Source: Myxococcus xanthus
GTDB taxonomy: Bacteria; Myxococcota; Myxococcia; Myxococcales; Myxococcaceae
NCBI RefSeq assembly: GCF_006402735.1
Contig: NZ_CP017174.1
Span: forward strand, 3,165,001 to 3,229,000
Direction of reading: 5' to 3'
DNA: 64,000 bases
In this document: positions 41,781 through 51,751 of the stretch, in pieces
How the letters are laid out: each line of letters begins with the position of its first letter
Numbering within the stretch: the stretch's first letter is position 1
Position numbers and translations under genes: made by a program
The notes under the pieces: generated by a model
Seen by the model: the letters and a program-made list of their open reading frames with translations, nothing else
What the model was told of the DNA's origin: nothing
The model's database searches: none

Positions 41781-44700
41781 TCAGGCCCGTCGTGGTGGGC
41801 CCCGGTTGGACATGGAGGCGATGACGGCCATCAGCTCCACCGGTTCAATGGGCTTGGGCACGTGGGTGGTGAAGCCCGCGAGCAGCGCGCGCGTCCGGTC
41901 CTCCATGCGGGTGTAGGCCGTGAGGGCCACCGCGGGGATGCCGCCGCCCTGTTCCTCGGGCAGGGCCCGGACGCGGGCAATGAAGCGGTACCCGTCCTCC
42001 TCGGGCATGCCGACGTCGGAGACGAGCACATCGAACGATGCCTTGCGGAGCTCGGCCAGCGCGTCCTCCGAAGAACTGGCCGTGGTGACGATGCCGCCAC
42101 ACGTCTCGATGATGCTGCGAAGCAGCTCGCGCGTGTCCTCCTCGTCGTCCACCACGAGCACCCGAAGGCTCGCGAGCTGGGGCGGGCAGGGGATGTCCTG
42201 CTCCTGCAACGGGCCGCGGAGGGTGGGAGGCACCAGCATCTCCCGCCTCAGCGCCACGGCCTGCGGCAGGCTGACGATGAAGGTGGCCCCCCGGCCCTCG
42301 CCCTCGCTGGTGGCCATCACGGTGCCGCCGTGCAGCTCCACCAGGTGCCGGACGATGGCCAGTCCCAGCCCGAGCCCCCCGGCCTTGCGCGTGGTGCTGC
42401 CGTCGGCCTGTCGGAAGCGCTCGAACACGTGCGGCAGGAACTGCGGGGAGATGCCCTGGCCCGTGTCGGCCACCGTGATTTCCACCGAGGAGTTGCGCCG
42501 CTCCACCAGCACCTGGACGCGGCCTCCCTTGGGGGTGAATTTCACGGCGTTGGACAGCAGGTTCCACACCACCTGCTGCAGGCGGCTCGTGTCGCCCATG
42601 ATGGTGCCGCCCGAGTCGAGCGCGGCCTGGATGCGGATGCCCTTCGCCTCGGCGGCGGGCCGCAGTGACTCGAGCGCGGCCTCCACGACGTGGCTCACGT
42701 CGACGGACGACACCTCCAGCTTCAGCTTGCCCGTCATGATGCGGCTCACGTCGAGCAGGTCCTCGACGAGCTGCCCCTGGGCGCGGGCATTGCGCTCCAC
42801 GGTGGCCAGCGCCCGCTCCCGCTTCTCCGGCGGCAGCGTGCCGGTCCGCAGCATCTGCACCCAGCCGAGCACCGCCGTGAGCGGCGTGCGCAGCTCGTGG
42901 GAGACGGTGGCGAGGAACTCGTCCTTGAGCCGGTTGGCCTCCTCCGCCTCCTCGCGCGCCACGCGCTCCCGGGCGAGCAACCGCTCCCGCTCCGCTTCCA
43001 GTCGCTTCTGTGCGCGGATGTCGCGGCTGACGGTGGCGATGCCCATCTGCCGCTGGGTGTCGTGCTCCACCAGGGCGAAGGTGTGGTACTGCGCCGCGAT
43101 GGGCTCGCCCGTCGGGAAGTGCCGGAAGCGGAACTCTCCCTCCCACCGGCCGCCCTGGAGGATGGCGGGCGCGATGTGTTCGTCGACGTAGGTCTGGTCT
43201 TCGGCCAGGAAGAAGTCCCGCAGGTGGTACCGGGTGATGTCTTCATCGCGCCCCAGGCCCAGCAGGCGCCGCCCCGCATCGTTCACCCACACCGCCCGGC
43301 CGGATGGGTCTCCCACGCCGATGAAGTCGGGGGATTGCTCGACGATGGTGGCCAGCCGCTCGCGTTCCCGTTCAGCGCTCCGTCGCTCCGTCACGTCCTG
43401 CAGCGCACCGACGACGCGCTCAGGCTTCCCCCGGGCGTCGAAGTGCGTCTTCACCATGGCCAGCAGGAAGCGCTGCACGCCATCCCAGCCCTGCACGCGG
43501 CACTCCAGGCGAATCGCCCCCGCACCCGGGCGCAGCGCCTGTTCGATGGTGCGCCGGGCGCGGTCCAGGTCGTCGGGATGGAGCCGGGCCGCGGCTTCCG
43601 CCAGCGTCGGAGACTTGCCGGGGGGAAGGCCCAGGTGCTGCAGGGCCCGCTCGTCCCACGACAGCACGCCGCGCTCATACTGCAATTCCACGACGCCCAG
43701 CTGACCGGCGGCCAGGGCCATCCGCAGGCGTTCCTCGCTGGCCCGGAGCGCCGCCTCCGCCTGGGCCCGCCGGGCCACCTCTGCCTCCGCATGGGCCCGG
43801 GCCTGCTGGGCGTGTGCGTAAGCCTCGCGCTCGGCGCGCTTCTCCTGCTCCACGGCCAGGTGGGTGGCCAGCTCGCGCGCCAGGTCCTCGAAGAACTGGC
43901 GATAGGTGTCGTCGAAGCGCAGCCGGGGGCTGATGCCCAGGACGACCACACCCCGGAGGCTGTCCGTGCTGGTGCGGCGCAGGGGCAGCACCAGCGCCTT
44001 CTCCGTCGGCTCGGGCCAGGGGCCGAACTGGCGGGCTCCCAGGATGGACGGCACCGACTCCAGGAGGACCGGGACGTTCGCCGCCACGGCCTGCTTCGTG
44101 GCCTCCGTGATGCGTCCCAGGTCCATGACGGCGTGCTGCGCCAGCCCGTCGAGCCCCGTGGACTCCGTCAGCTCCAGCCGCTGTTCGCCCTCGTCCCAGT
44201 GGTAGATGAGCGCGAAGGGGATGTCCTGGGGGTTGTCCGCCAGGGCCCGGATGGCATCCGTGGTGGCGCGCTCGGAAGGCCCGTTCACCCGGGGCGCCAG
44301 CGCGCGAATCGTGGCCAGCCGGCGTTCGCTGAGCACGACGTCGGTGACCTCGAAGACGACCTGGAGGATGCCCGCGATGGTGCCCGCGTCGTCCCGCAGC
44401 GGACTGAAGTCGAAGGTGAAGTAGGCCTCTTCATTGAACCCGTAACGGGTGAGCATGAAGAAGGTCTTCGCCACCTGCGTCACTTCGCCCGTCGCCAGGA
44501 GCTTGCGCATCCAGGGCGAGATGACGGGATAGGTGTCGGGCCAGCACTCGCGGTAGGTGGCGCCCAGGTAACGGGGATGGCGCGGGCCCATGATGACCGC
44601 GTAGCCGTCGTTGTAGACCTGGATGAGCTCGTGCCCCCAGAAGATGATGGCCGGTGCCGGCATCTCCAGAATCATGGCGACGAAGGCCTTCAGCGGGCGG

Positions 44701-44813
44701 GACCACGATTCGTAGGGGCCCAGTTGGGTGCGGCTCCAATCGTGCGAGCGCAGCAGTTCGCCCAGTTCGCCACCAGGGACAGGGAGTTCAGTCTGGGAAG
44801 TGAGTTGTTTCAC
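41781..44813 (-). CDS. Multi-PAS/GAF hybrid histidine kinase with receiver
   Basis: A 1010-residue cytoplasmic sensor kinase. In order: a PAS-like domain at about 40-160 (IIFWGHELIQVYNDGYAVIM); a GAF domain at about 175-325; a short Ala/Arg-rich coiled coil; two further PAS domains (GQLGVVELQYERGVLSWDE, then IGVGDPSGRAVWVND); and a kinase core with the H-box FLATVSHELRTPLTAVLGW, G1 VADTGQGISP and G2 KAGGLGLGLAIVRH. A C-terminal receiver with Asp in VLVSDVGMPEEDG and the Lys in THVPKPIEPV completes it. All phosphotransfer residues are intact. No membrane span. The start is GTG at 44813, giving the family-like KQLTSQTE opening. It faces hppD across 360 bp; its output partner is not in the window. 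Confidence 0.93.
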   Translation of the reverse strand: MKQLTSQTELPVPGGELGELLRSHDWSRTQLGPYESWSRPLKAFVAMILEMPAPAIIFWGHELIQVYNDGYAVIMGPRHPRYLGATYRECWPDTYPVISPWMRKLLATGEVTQVAKTFFMLTRYGFNEEAYFTFDFSPLRDDAGTIAGILQVVFEVTDVVLSERRLATIRALAPRVNGPSERATTDAIRALADNPQDIPFALIYHWDEGEQRLELTESTGLDGLAQHAVMDLGRITEATKQAVAANVPVLLESVPSILGARQFGPWPEPTEKALVLPLRRTSTDSLRGVVVLGISPRLRFDDTYRQFFEDLARELATHLAVEQEKRAEREAYAHAQQARAHAEAEVARRAQAEAALRASEERLRMALAAGQLGVVELQYERGVLSWDERALQHLGLPPGKSPTLAEAAARLHPDDLDRARRTIEQALRPGAGAIRLECRVQGWDGVQRFLLAMVKTHFDARGKPERVVGALQDVTERRSAERERERLATIVEQSPDFIGVGDPSGRAVWVNDAGRRLLGLGRDEDITRYHLRDFFLAEDQTYVDEHIAPAILQGGRWEGEFRFRHFPTGEPIAAQYHTFALVEHDTQRQMGIATVSRDIRAQKRLEAERERLLARERVAREEAEEANRLKDEFLATVSHELRTPLTAVLGWVQMLRTGTLPPEKRERALATVERNARAQGQLVEDLLDVSRIMTGKLKLEVSSVDVSHVVEAALESLRPAAEAKGIRIQAALDSGGTIMGDTSRLQQVVWNLLSNAVKFTPKGGRVQVLVERRNSSVEITVADTGQGISPQFLPHVFERFRQADGSTTRKAGGLGLGLAIVRHLVELHGGTVMATSEGEGRGATFIVSLPQAVALRREMLVPPTLRGPLQEQDIPCPPQLASLRVLVVDDEEDTRELLRSIIETCGGIVTTASSSEDALAELRKASFDVLVSDVGMPEEDGYRFIARVRALPEEQGGGIPAVALTAYTRMEDRTRALLAGFTTHVPKPIEPVELMAVIASMSNRGPPRRA

Positions 44814-45173
44814 GCGGTCGGTGAGATGCAGGGCGGGTGCGTTATCTAGCTATGCAGCCTGCCGCGTCCTGGCCGTATGCGTCCGGCCGAATCGCGACGA
44901 AGCGGGGAGGCAAGCGCTTGAACCACGCCCAGCGTCGTGCCGTGAACAGCCCTCCGCCGCCCGGGCGCCATCCGTCCCCAGGGCAAGTTGATGGTGGATT
45001 CACGACGCAAGGCGCTGTGCAATGCCCTGACAGTCTCTGGCTGGACTTTGTACTTTTTATGCAGGGGAGCCATTCCTACGTTCGCGGGTGGAGGCGTTCT
45101 CGACAACGGGGCGCTTCGGCGACTCGCGCGGGCCGTGAAGGTCCGCGCCACAGCAACGCACGGAGGCGGCGTC
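44814..45173. other. Intergenic region between divergent genes
   Basis: 360 bp between the hybrid kinase and hppD. It holds no convincing frame. A short 10-bp palindrome (CAAGCGCTTG, 44911-44920) and a somewhat AT-richer patch (around 45035-45062, before the hppD leader) are visible. Divergent promoters are expected but no clear -35/-10 pair was assigned. The CGGAGG ribosome site of hppD lies at its right end. Confidence 0.5.
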
Positions 45174-46238
45174 ATGGCGGATACGGCAGAGAACCCTCTT
45201 GGGCTGAATGGCTTCGAGTTCGTGGAGTTCACCAGCCCCCAGCCAGAGGTGATGGAGCGCCTCTTCGAGCGGCTGGGGTTCACCGCGTACTCCAAGCACC
45301 CGTCCAAGGAACTGGTCCGCTACAAGCAGGGCGGCATCAACCTGCTCATCAACCGCGAGTCCGCAGGACAGGCCGCTGAGTTCCGCGCGGAGCACGGTCC
45401 GTCCGCCAGCGGCATGGCCTTCCGCGTGGCGAACGCGCGCAGCGCCTACGAGATGGCCCTGGAGCGTGGCGCCAAGGCGGCGGACCCGGAGCGGGGCTCG
45501 CTGGGTGAGGGCTCCTATGTCCTGGAGGGCATCGGTGGCAGCCTGCTGTATCTGGTGGACCGCCACGGGGCGATGGGGTCGCTCTATGACACCTGGCAGG
45601 AGATTCCGGGCGCCGAGGAGGCCGAGGCGAAGAACAGCGTGGGCCTGGAGACGCTGGACCACCTGACCCACAACGTGCGCCGCGGGCAGATGCGCACCTG
45701 GTCGTCCTTCTACAACCGCATCTTCGGCTTCACCGAGCAGAAGTACTTCGACATCAAGGGCCAGGCCACGGGCCTGTTCAGCCAGGCGATGATCGCTCCG
45801 GACAAGGCCATCCGGATTCCGCTCAACGAGAGCCAGGACGACAAGTCGCAGATTGAAGAGTTCATCCGCCAGTACAAGGGCGAGGGCATCCAGCACCTGG
45901 CGCTCACCACGCCGGACATCTACGACACCGTGGAGCGGCTGCGCGCGCGCGGCGTGGCGCTGCAGGACACGCTGGAAACCTACTACGACCTGGTCGACAA
46001 GCGCGTCCCCAACCACGGCGAGGACCTGACGCGGATGCGCAAGAACCGCATCCTCATCGACGGCAGCGAGGACGAGGGCCTGCTGCTCCAGATCTTCACC
46101 GAGAACCTCTTCGGGCCCATCTTCTTCGAAATCATCCAGCGCAAGGGCAACGAGGGCTTCGGGAACGGCAACTTCCAGGCGCTCTTCGAGTCCATTGAGC
46201 TGGACCAGATTCGCCGCGGCGTCATCAAGGTCGACTAG
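45174..46238 (+). CDS. hppD: 4-hydroxyphenylpyruvate dioxygenase
   Basis: A 354-residue non-haem iron enzyme that converts 4-hydroxyphenylpyruvate to homogentisate in tyrosine and phenylalanine breakdown. Two VOC domains are visible. The iron ligands are in GLETLDHLTHNV (His near 163), GIQHLALTT (His near 242) and FFEIIQRKG (Glu near 322), all intact, and the C-terminal helix region GFGNGNFQALFESIE is conserved. The ATG at 45174 follows GGAGG at good distance. The stop is 30 bp before hmgA, the next enzyme of the pathway, so the two are almost certainly cotranscribed. Homogentisate can also feed melanin-like pigments. Confidence 0.97.
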   Translation: MADTAENPLGLNGFEFVEFTSPQPEVMERLFERLGFTAYSKHPSKELVRYKQGGINLLINRESAGQAAEFRAEHGPSASGMAFRVANARSAYEMALERGAKAADPERGSLGEGSYVLEGIGGSLLYLVDRHGAMGSLYDTWQEIPGAEEAEAKNSVGLETLDHLTHNVRRGQMRTWSSFYNRIFGFTEQKYFDIKGQATGLFSQAMIAPDKAIRIPLNESQDDKSQIEEFIRQYKGEGIQHLALTTPDIYDTVERLRARGVALQDTLETYYDLVDKRVPNHGEDLTRMRKNRILIDGSEDEGLLLQIFTENLFGPIFFEIIQRKGNEGFGNGNFQALFESIELDQIRRGVIKVD

Positions 46239-46268
46239 TCCGCGCGCCGCGCTTGCGAGGAGAATCCG

Positions 46269-47606
46269 GTGACTACCCAGCCTTCCTCCGTGGTGTCGCC
46301 GGGGAGCGTCCTCAAGACGGCTCCCGGCGCCTATCTGTCTGGCTTCGGCAACGAGTTCGCCACCGAGGCGGTGCCCGGCGCACTGCCCGAGGGACAGAAC
46401 TCACCCCAGCGGGCGCCCTTCGGCCTCTATGCCGAGCAGCTGTCGGGCTCGGCCTTCACGGCCCCGCGCCGGGAGAACCGGCGCTCCTGGCTGTACCGCC
46501 TCCGGCCCAGCGCCAACCACCCTGCGTTCCAGCCGCTGGCGCAGGGGCTCTTGCGCAGCGGGCCCTTCGACGAGGTGCCCGCCTCGCCCAACCGCCTGCG
46601 TTGGAGTCCCCAGCCCCCGCCGGCCCAGCCCACTGATTTCGTGGACGGGCTCGTCACCTACGCGGGCAACGGGGACGCGGCGTCGGGCGCGGGCATCAGC
46701 ATCCACCTGTACGCGGCCAACCGCTCCATGGTGGACCGGGTGTTCTTCGACGCGGACGGCGAGCTGCTCATCGTCCCGCAGGCGGGGCGGCTGCGGCTGG
46801 TGACGGAGCTGGGCGTGCTGGACGTGGCGCCGGGCGAAATCGCGTTGGTGCCGCGCGGGGTTCGCTTCCGCGCGGAGCTGCCGGAGGGCCAGGCCGCCGG
46901 CTACGTCTGTGAGAACCACGGTGCGTTCTTCCGCCTGCCGGACCTGGGGCCCATTGGGGCCAATGGACTGGCCAACCCGCGCGACTTCCTGACGCCGGTG
47001 GCGGCCTTCGAGGACGTGGACCGGCCCACGGAGGTGGTGCAGAAGTTCCAGGGGCGGCTGTGGTCGGCCCGGTATGCGTACTCTCCGCTGGACGTGGTGG
47101 CGTGGCACGGGAACCTGGCGCCGTACAAGTACGACCTGGCCCGCTTCAACACCATCAACACGGTGAGCTTCGACCATCCGGATCCGTCCATCTTCACGGT
47201 CCTCACGTCGCCCAGCGAGGTGCCGGGCACGGCCAACTGCGACTTCGTCATCTTCCCGCCTCGGTGGATGGTGGCCGAGCACACCTTCCGGCCGCCCTGG
47301 TTCCACCGCAACGTGATGAGCGAGTTCATGGGGCTGGTGCACGGCGTCTACGACGCGAAGGCGGGCGGCTTCGCGCCGGGCGGCGGCTCTTTGCACAACT
47401 GCATGAGCGGCCATGGCCCGGACCGGACCAGCTACGAGCAGGCCGTCCAGGCGGACCTGCAGCCTCACAAAATCAAGGACACGCTGGCCTTCATGTTCGA
47501 GTCGCGCTGGGTCATCCGTCCCACGCGCTTCGCCATGGAGTCGCCGGCGCTTCAGCAGGACTACGACGCGTGCTGGGCGGGCTTCCAGAAGGCGAAGTTG
47601 CCTTGA
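46269..47606 (+). CDS. hmgA: Homogentisate 1,2-dioxygenase
   Basis: A 445-residue iron dioxygenase opening the homogentisate ring to maleylacetoacetate. The family opening [19 protein letters not shown] and the active-site block around [16 protein letters not shown], with [14 protein letters not shown] after it, supply the His and Glu ligands. The start is GTG at 46269 with GGAGAA 5 bp upstream. It follows hppD after 30 bp and precedes a Rieske gene after 7 bp, forming a three-gene unit. Later pathway steps (maleylacetoacetate isomerase, fumarylacetoacetase) are not in the window. Length is normal for the family. Confidence 0.97.
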   Translation: MTTQPSSVVSPGSVLKTAPGAYLSGFGNEFATEAVPGALPEGQNSPQRAPFGLYAEQLSGSAFTAPRRENRRSWLYRLRPSANHPAFQPLAQGLLRSGPFDEVPASPNRLRWSPQPPPAQPTDFVDGLVTYAGNGDAASGAGISIHLYAANRSMVDRVFFDADGELLIVPQAGRLRLVTELGVLDVAPGEIALVPRGVRFRAELPEGQAAGYVCENHGAFFRLPDLGPIGANGLANPRDFLTPVAAFEDVDRPTEVVQKFQGRLWSARYAYSPLDVVAWHGNLAPYKYDLARFNTINTVSFDHPDPSIFTVLTSPSEVPGTANCDFVIFPPRWMVAEHTFRPPWFHRNVMSEFMGLVHGVYDAKAGGFAPGGGSLHNCMSGHGPDRTSYEQAVQADLQPHKIKDTLAFMFESRWVIRPTRFAMESPALQQDYDACWAGFQKAKLP

Positions 47607-47613
47607 GGGCCGC

Positions 47614-47994
47614 GTGAGCACGGGAGGGGAGACGGCGGGGCGCAAGCGCGTCTGGTCGACGCCGGCCAACGTGAAGCTGCTCCCGGTGAGCGCCCTGGAG
47701 GACCCCGGGGCGCGCAACCTCGTCCTCCAGATTGGGGACGCCTTCTTCCACGGCTTCCTGGTGCGCAAGGGTGACGCGGTCCACGGCTACGTGGACCGGT
47801 GTCCCCACGCGGGCCTGCCGCTCGCGCGCGAGCTGGACCGCTACCTGACGCCCGACAAGGGGCTCATCGTCTGTGCCTGGCACGGGGCCCTGTTCCAGGT
47901 GGAGGACGGGCTGTGCGTGGGCGGGCCGTGTTCGGGTGGCCGGCTCACGCCGTGGCCGGTGACGGTGCGCGACGGCATGGTCGTCACCGGCTGA
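47614..47994 (+). CDS. Rieske [2Fe-2S] protein in the homogentisate operon
   Basis: A 126-residue soluble Rieske protein. The cluster ligands are in DRCPHAGLPL (Cys, His) and VCAWHGALFQ (Cys, His). The rest is a compact beta domain ending TVRDGMVVTG. The GTG start at 47614 lies only 7 bp after the hmgA stop, so it should be cotranscribed and coexpressed with tyrosine catabolism. Neither HppD nor HmgA needs a Rieske donor, so its partner is unclear; it may serve another oxygenase or be a repair/redox factor for the iron enzymes. The other Rieske protein in the window (22621) is only distantly alike. Confidence 0.9.
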   Translation: MSTGGETAGRKRVWSTPANVKLLPVSALEDPGARNLVLQIGDAFFHGFLVRKGDAVHGYVDRCPHAGLPLARELDRYLTPDKGLIVCAWHGALFQVEDGLCVGGPCSGGRLTPWPVTVRDGMVVTG

Positions 47995-48003
47995 GCACGC
48001 GGC

Positions 48004-49410
48004 TCAGGCGGGCGCGGCGACGGGCGCGGCTTCCGCCTCCGCGACGGGGGAGACCAGGGCCTGCTTCTCCCAGGCGCGGCTCTTCCAGCGCAGCCACATG
48101 GTGATGCCGCGCACCCATTCGTCCGCGGCCACCGCCATCCACACGCCGGCCAGTCCCAGGCCCATGTGGAAGACGAGGTAGTAGCCCAGCGGCAGGCTCA
48201 TGCAGACCATGGACGCGATGCCCATGTAGACGGTGAACGTCGCGTCACCCGCGGCGCGCAGGGCGTTGATGAGCACCAGGTTGAAGCAGCGCCCCGTCTC
48301 CAGGGCCAGCCCGATGACGATGACCTGCGCTGTCATCCGGACGATGTCGGCGTTTTCGGTGAAGAGCGAGACGATGGGGACGCGGAGGAGGACGACGGCC
48401 ACGTCCACCACCAGGGTGATGGCCAGGCCCCACTTCAGGCTGCGCAGGGCCTGCTGGAACGCGTCGTCGGCGCGGTTGGCGCCCACCAGCCTGCCCACGA
48501 TGATGGACGTCCCCATGCCGATGGCCAGGCTGCACAGGAAGACATACTGGGAGATGGCGTGTGCGTACTGCCGGGACGCCAGCGCCACCGCGCCCAGGAA
48601 CGTCACGTAGTACAGGAACACCGTCTGGCAGCCCTGGTAGGTGGCCTGTTCGAAGGCGGAGGGCAGGCCGACCTTGAGAATCTTGCGGACGTAGTCCTTG
48701 GAGAACGTCACGTAGTCGCGCGGCGCCATCTTCACCGGCATCACCCGGTACAGGACGTAGACGAAGACGCCCAGCGCGATGGCCCGGCTCACCACGGTGG
48801 AGATGGCCGCGCCCGCCACGCCCATCGCGGGGAAGCCGAAGTGGCCGGCGATGAGCACGTAGTTGCCACCCACGTGCAGCACGTTCATGCCCAACGAGAC
48901 GAACATGGACGCGCGCGTGAAGCCGTAGGTGCGCAGCAGCCCGGCGAAGACGTTGATGAGGGCCTGGAGGAACAGGAAGCCGCCGACGATGTGCAGGTAC
49001 GTCTTGGCGTACGCCAGCATGTGGCCCTGCAGGTTCATCCCGCCCAGGATGGCATCCCCGCTGAGCAGCAGCCCCGCGCTGACGGTGATGCCGAGCGCGA
49101 GGTTCAGGGTGACGGCGATGGCGGAGATGCGCGCGGCCTCTGTCTGCCTGCGCGCGCCCAGGTACTGGGCCACGACGATGGCCGCGCCGTGACCCACGAC
49201 CTCCATGATGAGGATGCAGATGAAGACGTACTGATTGACGACGCCCACCGAGGCGACGGCGTCATCCGACACGCCGCTGAGCATCAGCGTGTCCGCCGTG
49301 CCCATCATCATGAAGAGCAGCAGCTCCAGGAAGATGGGCCACGTGAGCCGGAACAGCCCCAGCGACGGTGAGGCGTGTGGATCCGCATTCGGGGATGCTG
49401 CGACTTCCAT
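48004..49410 (-). CDS. MATE family efflux transporter
   Basis: A 468-residue multidrug and toxic-compound extrusion transporter. About twelve membrane helices are visible, for example ITVSAGLLLSGDAIL and LAITLVVDVAVVLL. A typical PIFLELLLFMMMGTADTLML opening and the repeated NVLHVGGNYVLIAG / RCFNLVLINALRAAGDATF signatures mark the two halves. It exports organic compounds using a Na+ or H+ gradient. The ATG at 49410 was preferred to 49470 because CGGAG precedes it and the first helix then starts about 30 residues in. It is convergent with the hppD operon, 9 bp away. Substrate unknown. Confidence 0.93.
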   Translation of the reverse strand: MEVAASPNADPHASPSLGLFRLTWPIFLELLLFMMMGTADTLMLSGVSDDAVASVGVVNQYVFICILIMEVVGHGAAIVVAQYLGARRQTEAARISAIAVTLNLALGITVSAGLLLSGDAILGGMNLQGHMLAYAKTYLHIVGGFLFLQALINVFAGLLRTYGFTRASMFVSLGMNVLHVGGNYVLIAGHFGFPAMGVAGAAISTVVSRAIALGVFVYVLYRVMPVKMAPRDYVTFSKDYVRKILKVGLPSAFEQATYQGCQTVFLYYVTFLGAVALASRQYAHAISQYVFLCSLAIGMGTSIIVGRLVGANRADDAFQQALRSLKWGLAITLVVDVAVVLLRVPIVSLFTENADIVRMTAQVIVIGLALETGRCFNLVLINALRAAGDATFTVYMGIASMVCMSLPLGYYLVFHMGLGLAGVWMAVAADEWVRGITMWLRWKSRAWEKQALVSPVAEAEAAPVAAPA

Positions 49411-49834
49411 GGGGCGTCGACTCCGAGAGGTGGGCGCGGCAATGCCTCGCCTCTCGCCAGCGTCTCGCATGTCGCGCAGAGCGCGTCGAGTGACATCGAG
49501 ATGTGGGCACCGCTGCTTGATTTGTGTTCAAACAGCAGGGACCTCTTGCTCGTCTGCCCGACGGCCGTTGGCGCGGTGATGCCTGCGGATGATGGCCACG
49601 GTTTTCCGTGGCAACGCGGCCTCATCTTGGTCGCCAGGCGCCGCGAGCAGGCGGCTGACCGCTCGTTCGCCTCATGGAGTCCGCATCGTGTGCGGAGTGA
49701 CACAAGGTGGGCGACAGCGGCCCGGACGACATCGGCGCACCCGGGGGCTCCAAGGCCTGCCGCTGACCGGTGACAAATCGCACCGTCCGGTGAAGATGAC
49801 CCTCACCGTTCCGGCGCAGTCGTGGGCCCGGAAC
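49411..49834. other. Intergenic region, nothing recognised
   Basis: 424 bp between the start of the MATE gene and the end of the V8-like protease, both on the minus strand. Short open frames exist but have no supporting codon bias or ribosome site. An AT-richer patch near 49516-49540 (TTGATTTGTGTTCAAACAG) may be part of the MATE promoter. No hairpin or repeat stands out. Confidence 0.5.
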
Positions 49835-50662
49835 TCAGGGCCCAAGTCGCGCGTGTGGAGCGTCCGCCCGTTCCGTGCGCGTCGCCGTGGATGGCTCGGT
49901 GATGTCGTCGTTTTGCAGATACGCGGAGGCTTCGACGATGGCTTCCGCGGTCACACCCCGGTTGGAGCCCCGGCCGTTGACTTCACAGTCTCCGTCGGTG
50001 TGGACGCCCAGCAGGTGCCCTTGCCGGTTGAGTACGCCAGCGCCCGAGCTGCCGACCAGCGTGTCTAGGTCTCTGTAGAAGATGAGCTGGTTGCACGAGT
50101 CCAGGTACCGGCCCTCGGCAATGACCTTGGGCCGTCCGCGGGGGTGCTGGATGATGACCAGTTGCTCGGTGGCCTGGGCCGTCAGCGGGATGGGGGTGAC
50201 ATCCGGGATGACGTCGAGCTGGATGAGCGCATAGTCCGGCTCTATCGACTGCTCGATGACGGTGCCCTCCGTAATCAAAGGGTCGCCGTCCGCGTTGTCC
50301 TCGAAGTTGAAGACAATCAGCGGGATGTCCCCGGCGTTGACACAGTGGCCCGCGGTGAGCACCACGGGGCCCGCGCTTGCTTGAATCAGCGTGCCGGTGC
50401 AGCGCCCGTCAATGAACACGACGGCGTCTTCCCTGTCCTGGATGACGTCCGAGAACTCGCCCACGTAGCTGTTGATGGGGGTGAAGTCGAGCTTCGGACC
50501 GCACTGCGTGAAGGCACGCACCTCCGGTCTGGCGGGTGGCTCACAGACCGCAGGCTCGGTCGGCTCGGACCGTCCTCCGCAGGCGGTGAAGCCCAGGAAG
50601 ACGGTCCCAGCGAGGAGCGAACCCCACAGCGTCACGCGGAAGTCTGAGGGGTGTCGCGCCAT
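49835..50662 (-). CDS. Exported trypsin/V8-like serine protease, lipoprotein
   Basis: A 275-residue precursor. The signal ends in a lipobox (VFLGFTACGG, Cys near residue 28). The catalytic triad is complete: His in VVLTAGHCVNAG, Asp in EPDYALIQL, Ser in VGSSGAGVLNR. The fold resembles glutamyl endopeptidase/V8-type proteases rather than chymotrypsin; the S1 pocket cannot be read. It ends in an Arg/Ala/Pro tail. It is 3 bp downstream of the M57-type protease gene on the same strand, so the pair probably forms an operon. Expected at the outer membrane or surface, perhaps for matrix processing or predation. Confidence 0.9.
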   Translation of the reverse strand: MARHPSDFRVTLWGSLLAGTVFLGFTACGGRSEPTEPAVCEPPARPEVRAFTQCGPKLDFTPINSYVGEFSDVIQDREDAVVFIDGRCTGTLIQASAGPVVLTAGHCVNAGDIPLIVFNFEDNADGDPLITEGTVIEQSIEPDYALIQLDVIPDVTPIPLTAQATEQLVIIQHPRGRPKVIAEGRYLDSCNQLIFYRDLDTLVGSSGAGVLNRQGHLLGVHTDGDCEVNGRGSNRGVTAEAIVEASAYLQNDDITEPSTATRTERADAPHARLGP

Positions 50663-50665
50663 GAC

Positions 50666-51463
50666 TCAGTACAGGTACTGGAGCGCCGTGACGTCGGAGC
50701 TCATGAAGTTACCCGTCTCGGACGAGCTGAAGCAGGAGTTCATGAGCGAGCCGCCGCGAGTGGCCGTGGACGGCGTGCCGGGGATGTGGATGGCGCCCAC
50801 GCCCGCGGCGCCCTCGTTCTGGGCCGCGCCGCCGCAGCTGATGCTGCGGTTGTAGTAGTCAGAGTGGCGCAGGCCCACGGCGTGGCCCAGCTCGTGGGTC
50901 ACGACGTGCTCGACCACGGCCACGCCGTAGGTGGCGGTGCCGGTGCCGATGTTGATGATGCCGTAGGGACGGCCGCCGGAGGGGAAGCCCGCCGAGCCGC
51001 CAGCGCCGGACGTGGTGCGCGCGGAGATGGTCGCGCTGCAGCCGGTGCCGCCGCGCTGCATGGTGAACGACAGGCCCAGCGCGTTGTAGTTGGCGATCGC
51101 CCGGTCAAGGGCGGACATCAGCGTGGTGTTGCCGGCGTACGCGGAGTTCGGGACGATGCAGATGCGGGTGATGGAGGCGGCGACGAGGTTCGTCGTGCGG
51201 AACTGCTCCTGCGTCTTCAGGTCCGTCTGGAGCATCTCGCGGGACGCCTCGAGCGTCACGTGCGCGTCGCGGCCCACGTACACCTGGCCGTCGGAGACCA
51301 GGATGTCGTCCGCCGGGAAGCCGGCCTCGACCAGGTTGGAGATGATCTCATCGTGCTCGTGCTGCGAATCGGCCTGCATGTCGGTGCCGCAGCCCGTCAG
51401 CATCATGCTGCCGGTCACCGCGAGGACTGCAGCTCCCTTGAACATCTTCTGGAACATGGGCAT
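50666..51463 (-). CDS. M57-like zinc metalloprotease, lipoprotein
   Basis: A 265-residue exported zincin. The signal peptide AAVLAVTGSMMLTGCGT has a lipobox Cys near residue 25. The zinc motif is VVTHELGHAVGLRHSDY, of the metzincin-like type HExxHxxGxxH, followed by a Ser/Gly-rich region and SLMNSCFSSSETG. There the Met-turn region SLMNS is visible. Members of the M57/DUF family of myxobacterial secreted proteases share this arrangement. The ATG at 51463 follows GAGGAA. The V8-like protease gene starts 3 bp after its stop, so the two are likely coexpressed. Upstream lie two palindromes that may control it. Confidence 0.9.
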   Translation of the reverse strand: MPMFQKMFKGAAVLAVTGSMMLTGCGTDMQADSQHEHDEIISNLVEAGFPADDILVSDGQVYVGRDAHVTLEASREMLQTDLKTQEQFRTTNLVAASITRICIVPNSAYAGNTTLMSALDRAIANYNALGLSFTMQRGGTGCSATISARTTSGAGGSAGFPSGGRPYGIINIGTGTATYGVAVVEHVVTHELGHAVGLRHSDYYNRSISCGGAAQNEGAAGVGAIHIPGTPSTATRGGSLMNSCFSSSETGNFMSSDVTALQYLY

Positions 51464-51609
51464 CGGAGATTCCTCGTCCGTTTTGACTGCGGGGGGACGC
51501 GCCGTCCGCCTGGTATCCACCAGCCGCGGCGAGACGCGTCCCGGCCCTTGAGCAAATGGTAGGCCAATGAGTCCCGCAGAATGAGAAACGCGAAATCGTT
51601 GACTAGCGT

Positions 51610-51625
51610 GGAGTACCTGTACTCC
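51610..51625. promoter_or_regulatory. Candidate operator, palindrome GGAGTAC-CT-GTACTCC
   Basis: Perfect 7-bp inverted repeat with a 2-bp spacer, about 150 bp upstream of the M57 protease start. A dimeric regulator could bind it; none is identified. Confidence 0.5.
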
Positions 51626-51751
51626 AGGCCCGCGTCACGGGCACGTAAACAGAGTTGACGCCAGCCGCCGCAAACCCGCGTGCCCACTTCAGATTCTCTG
51701 GAAACGGCCGGGCGTTTCGAAACCACACAGTGATGTCTGGTTATCGGTCAC

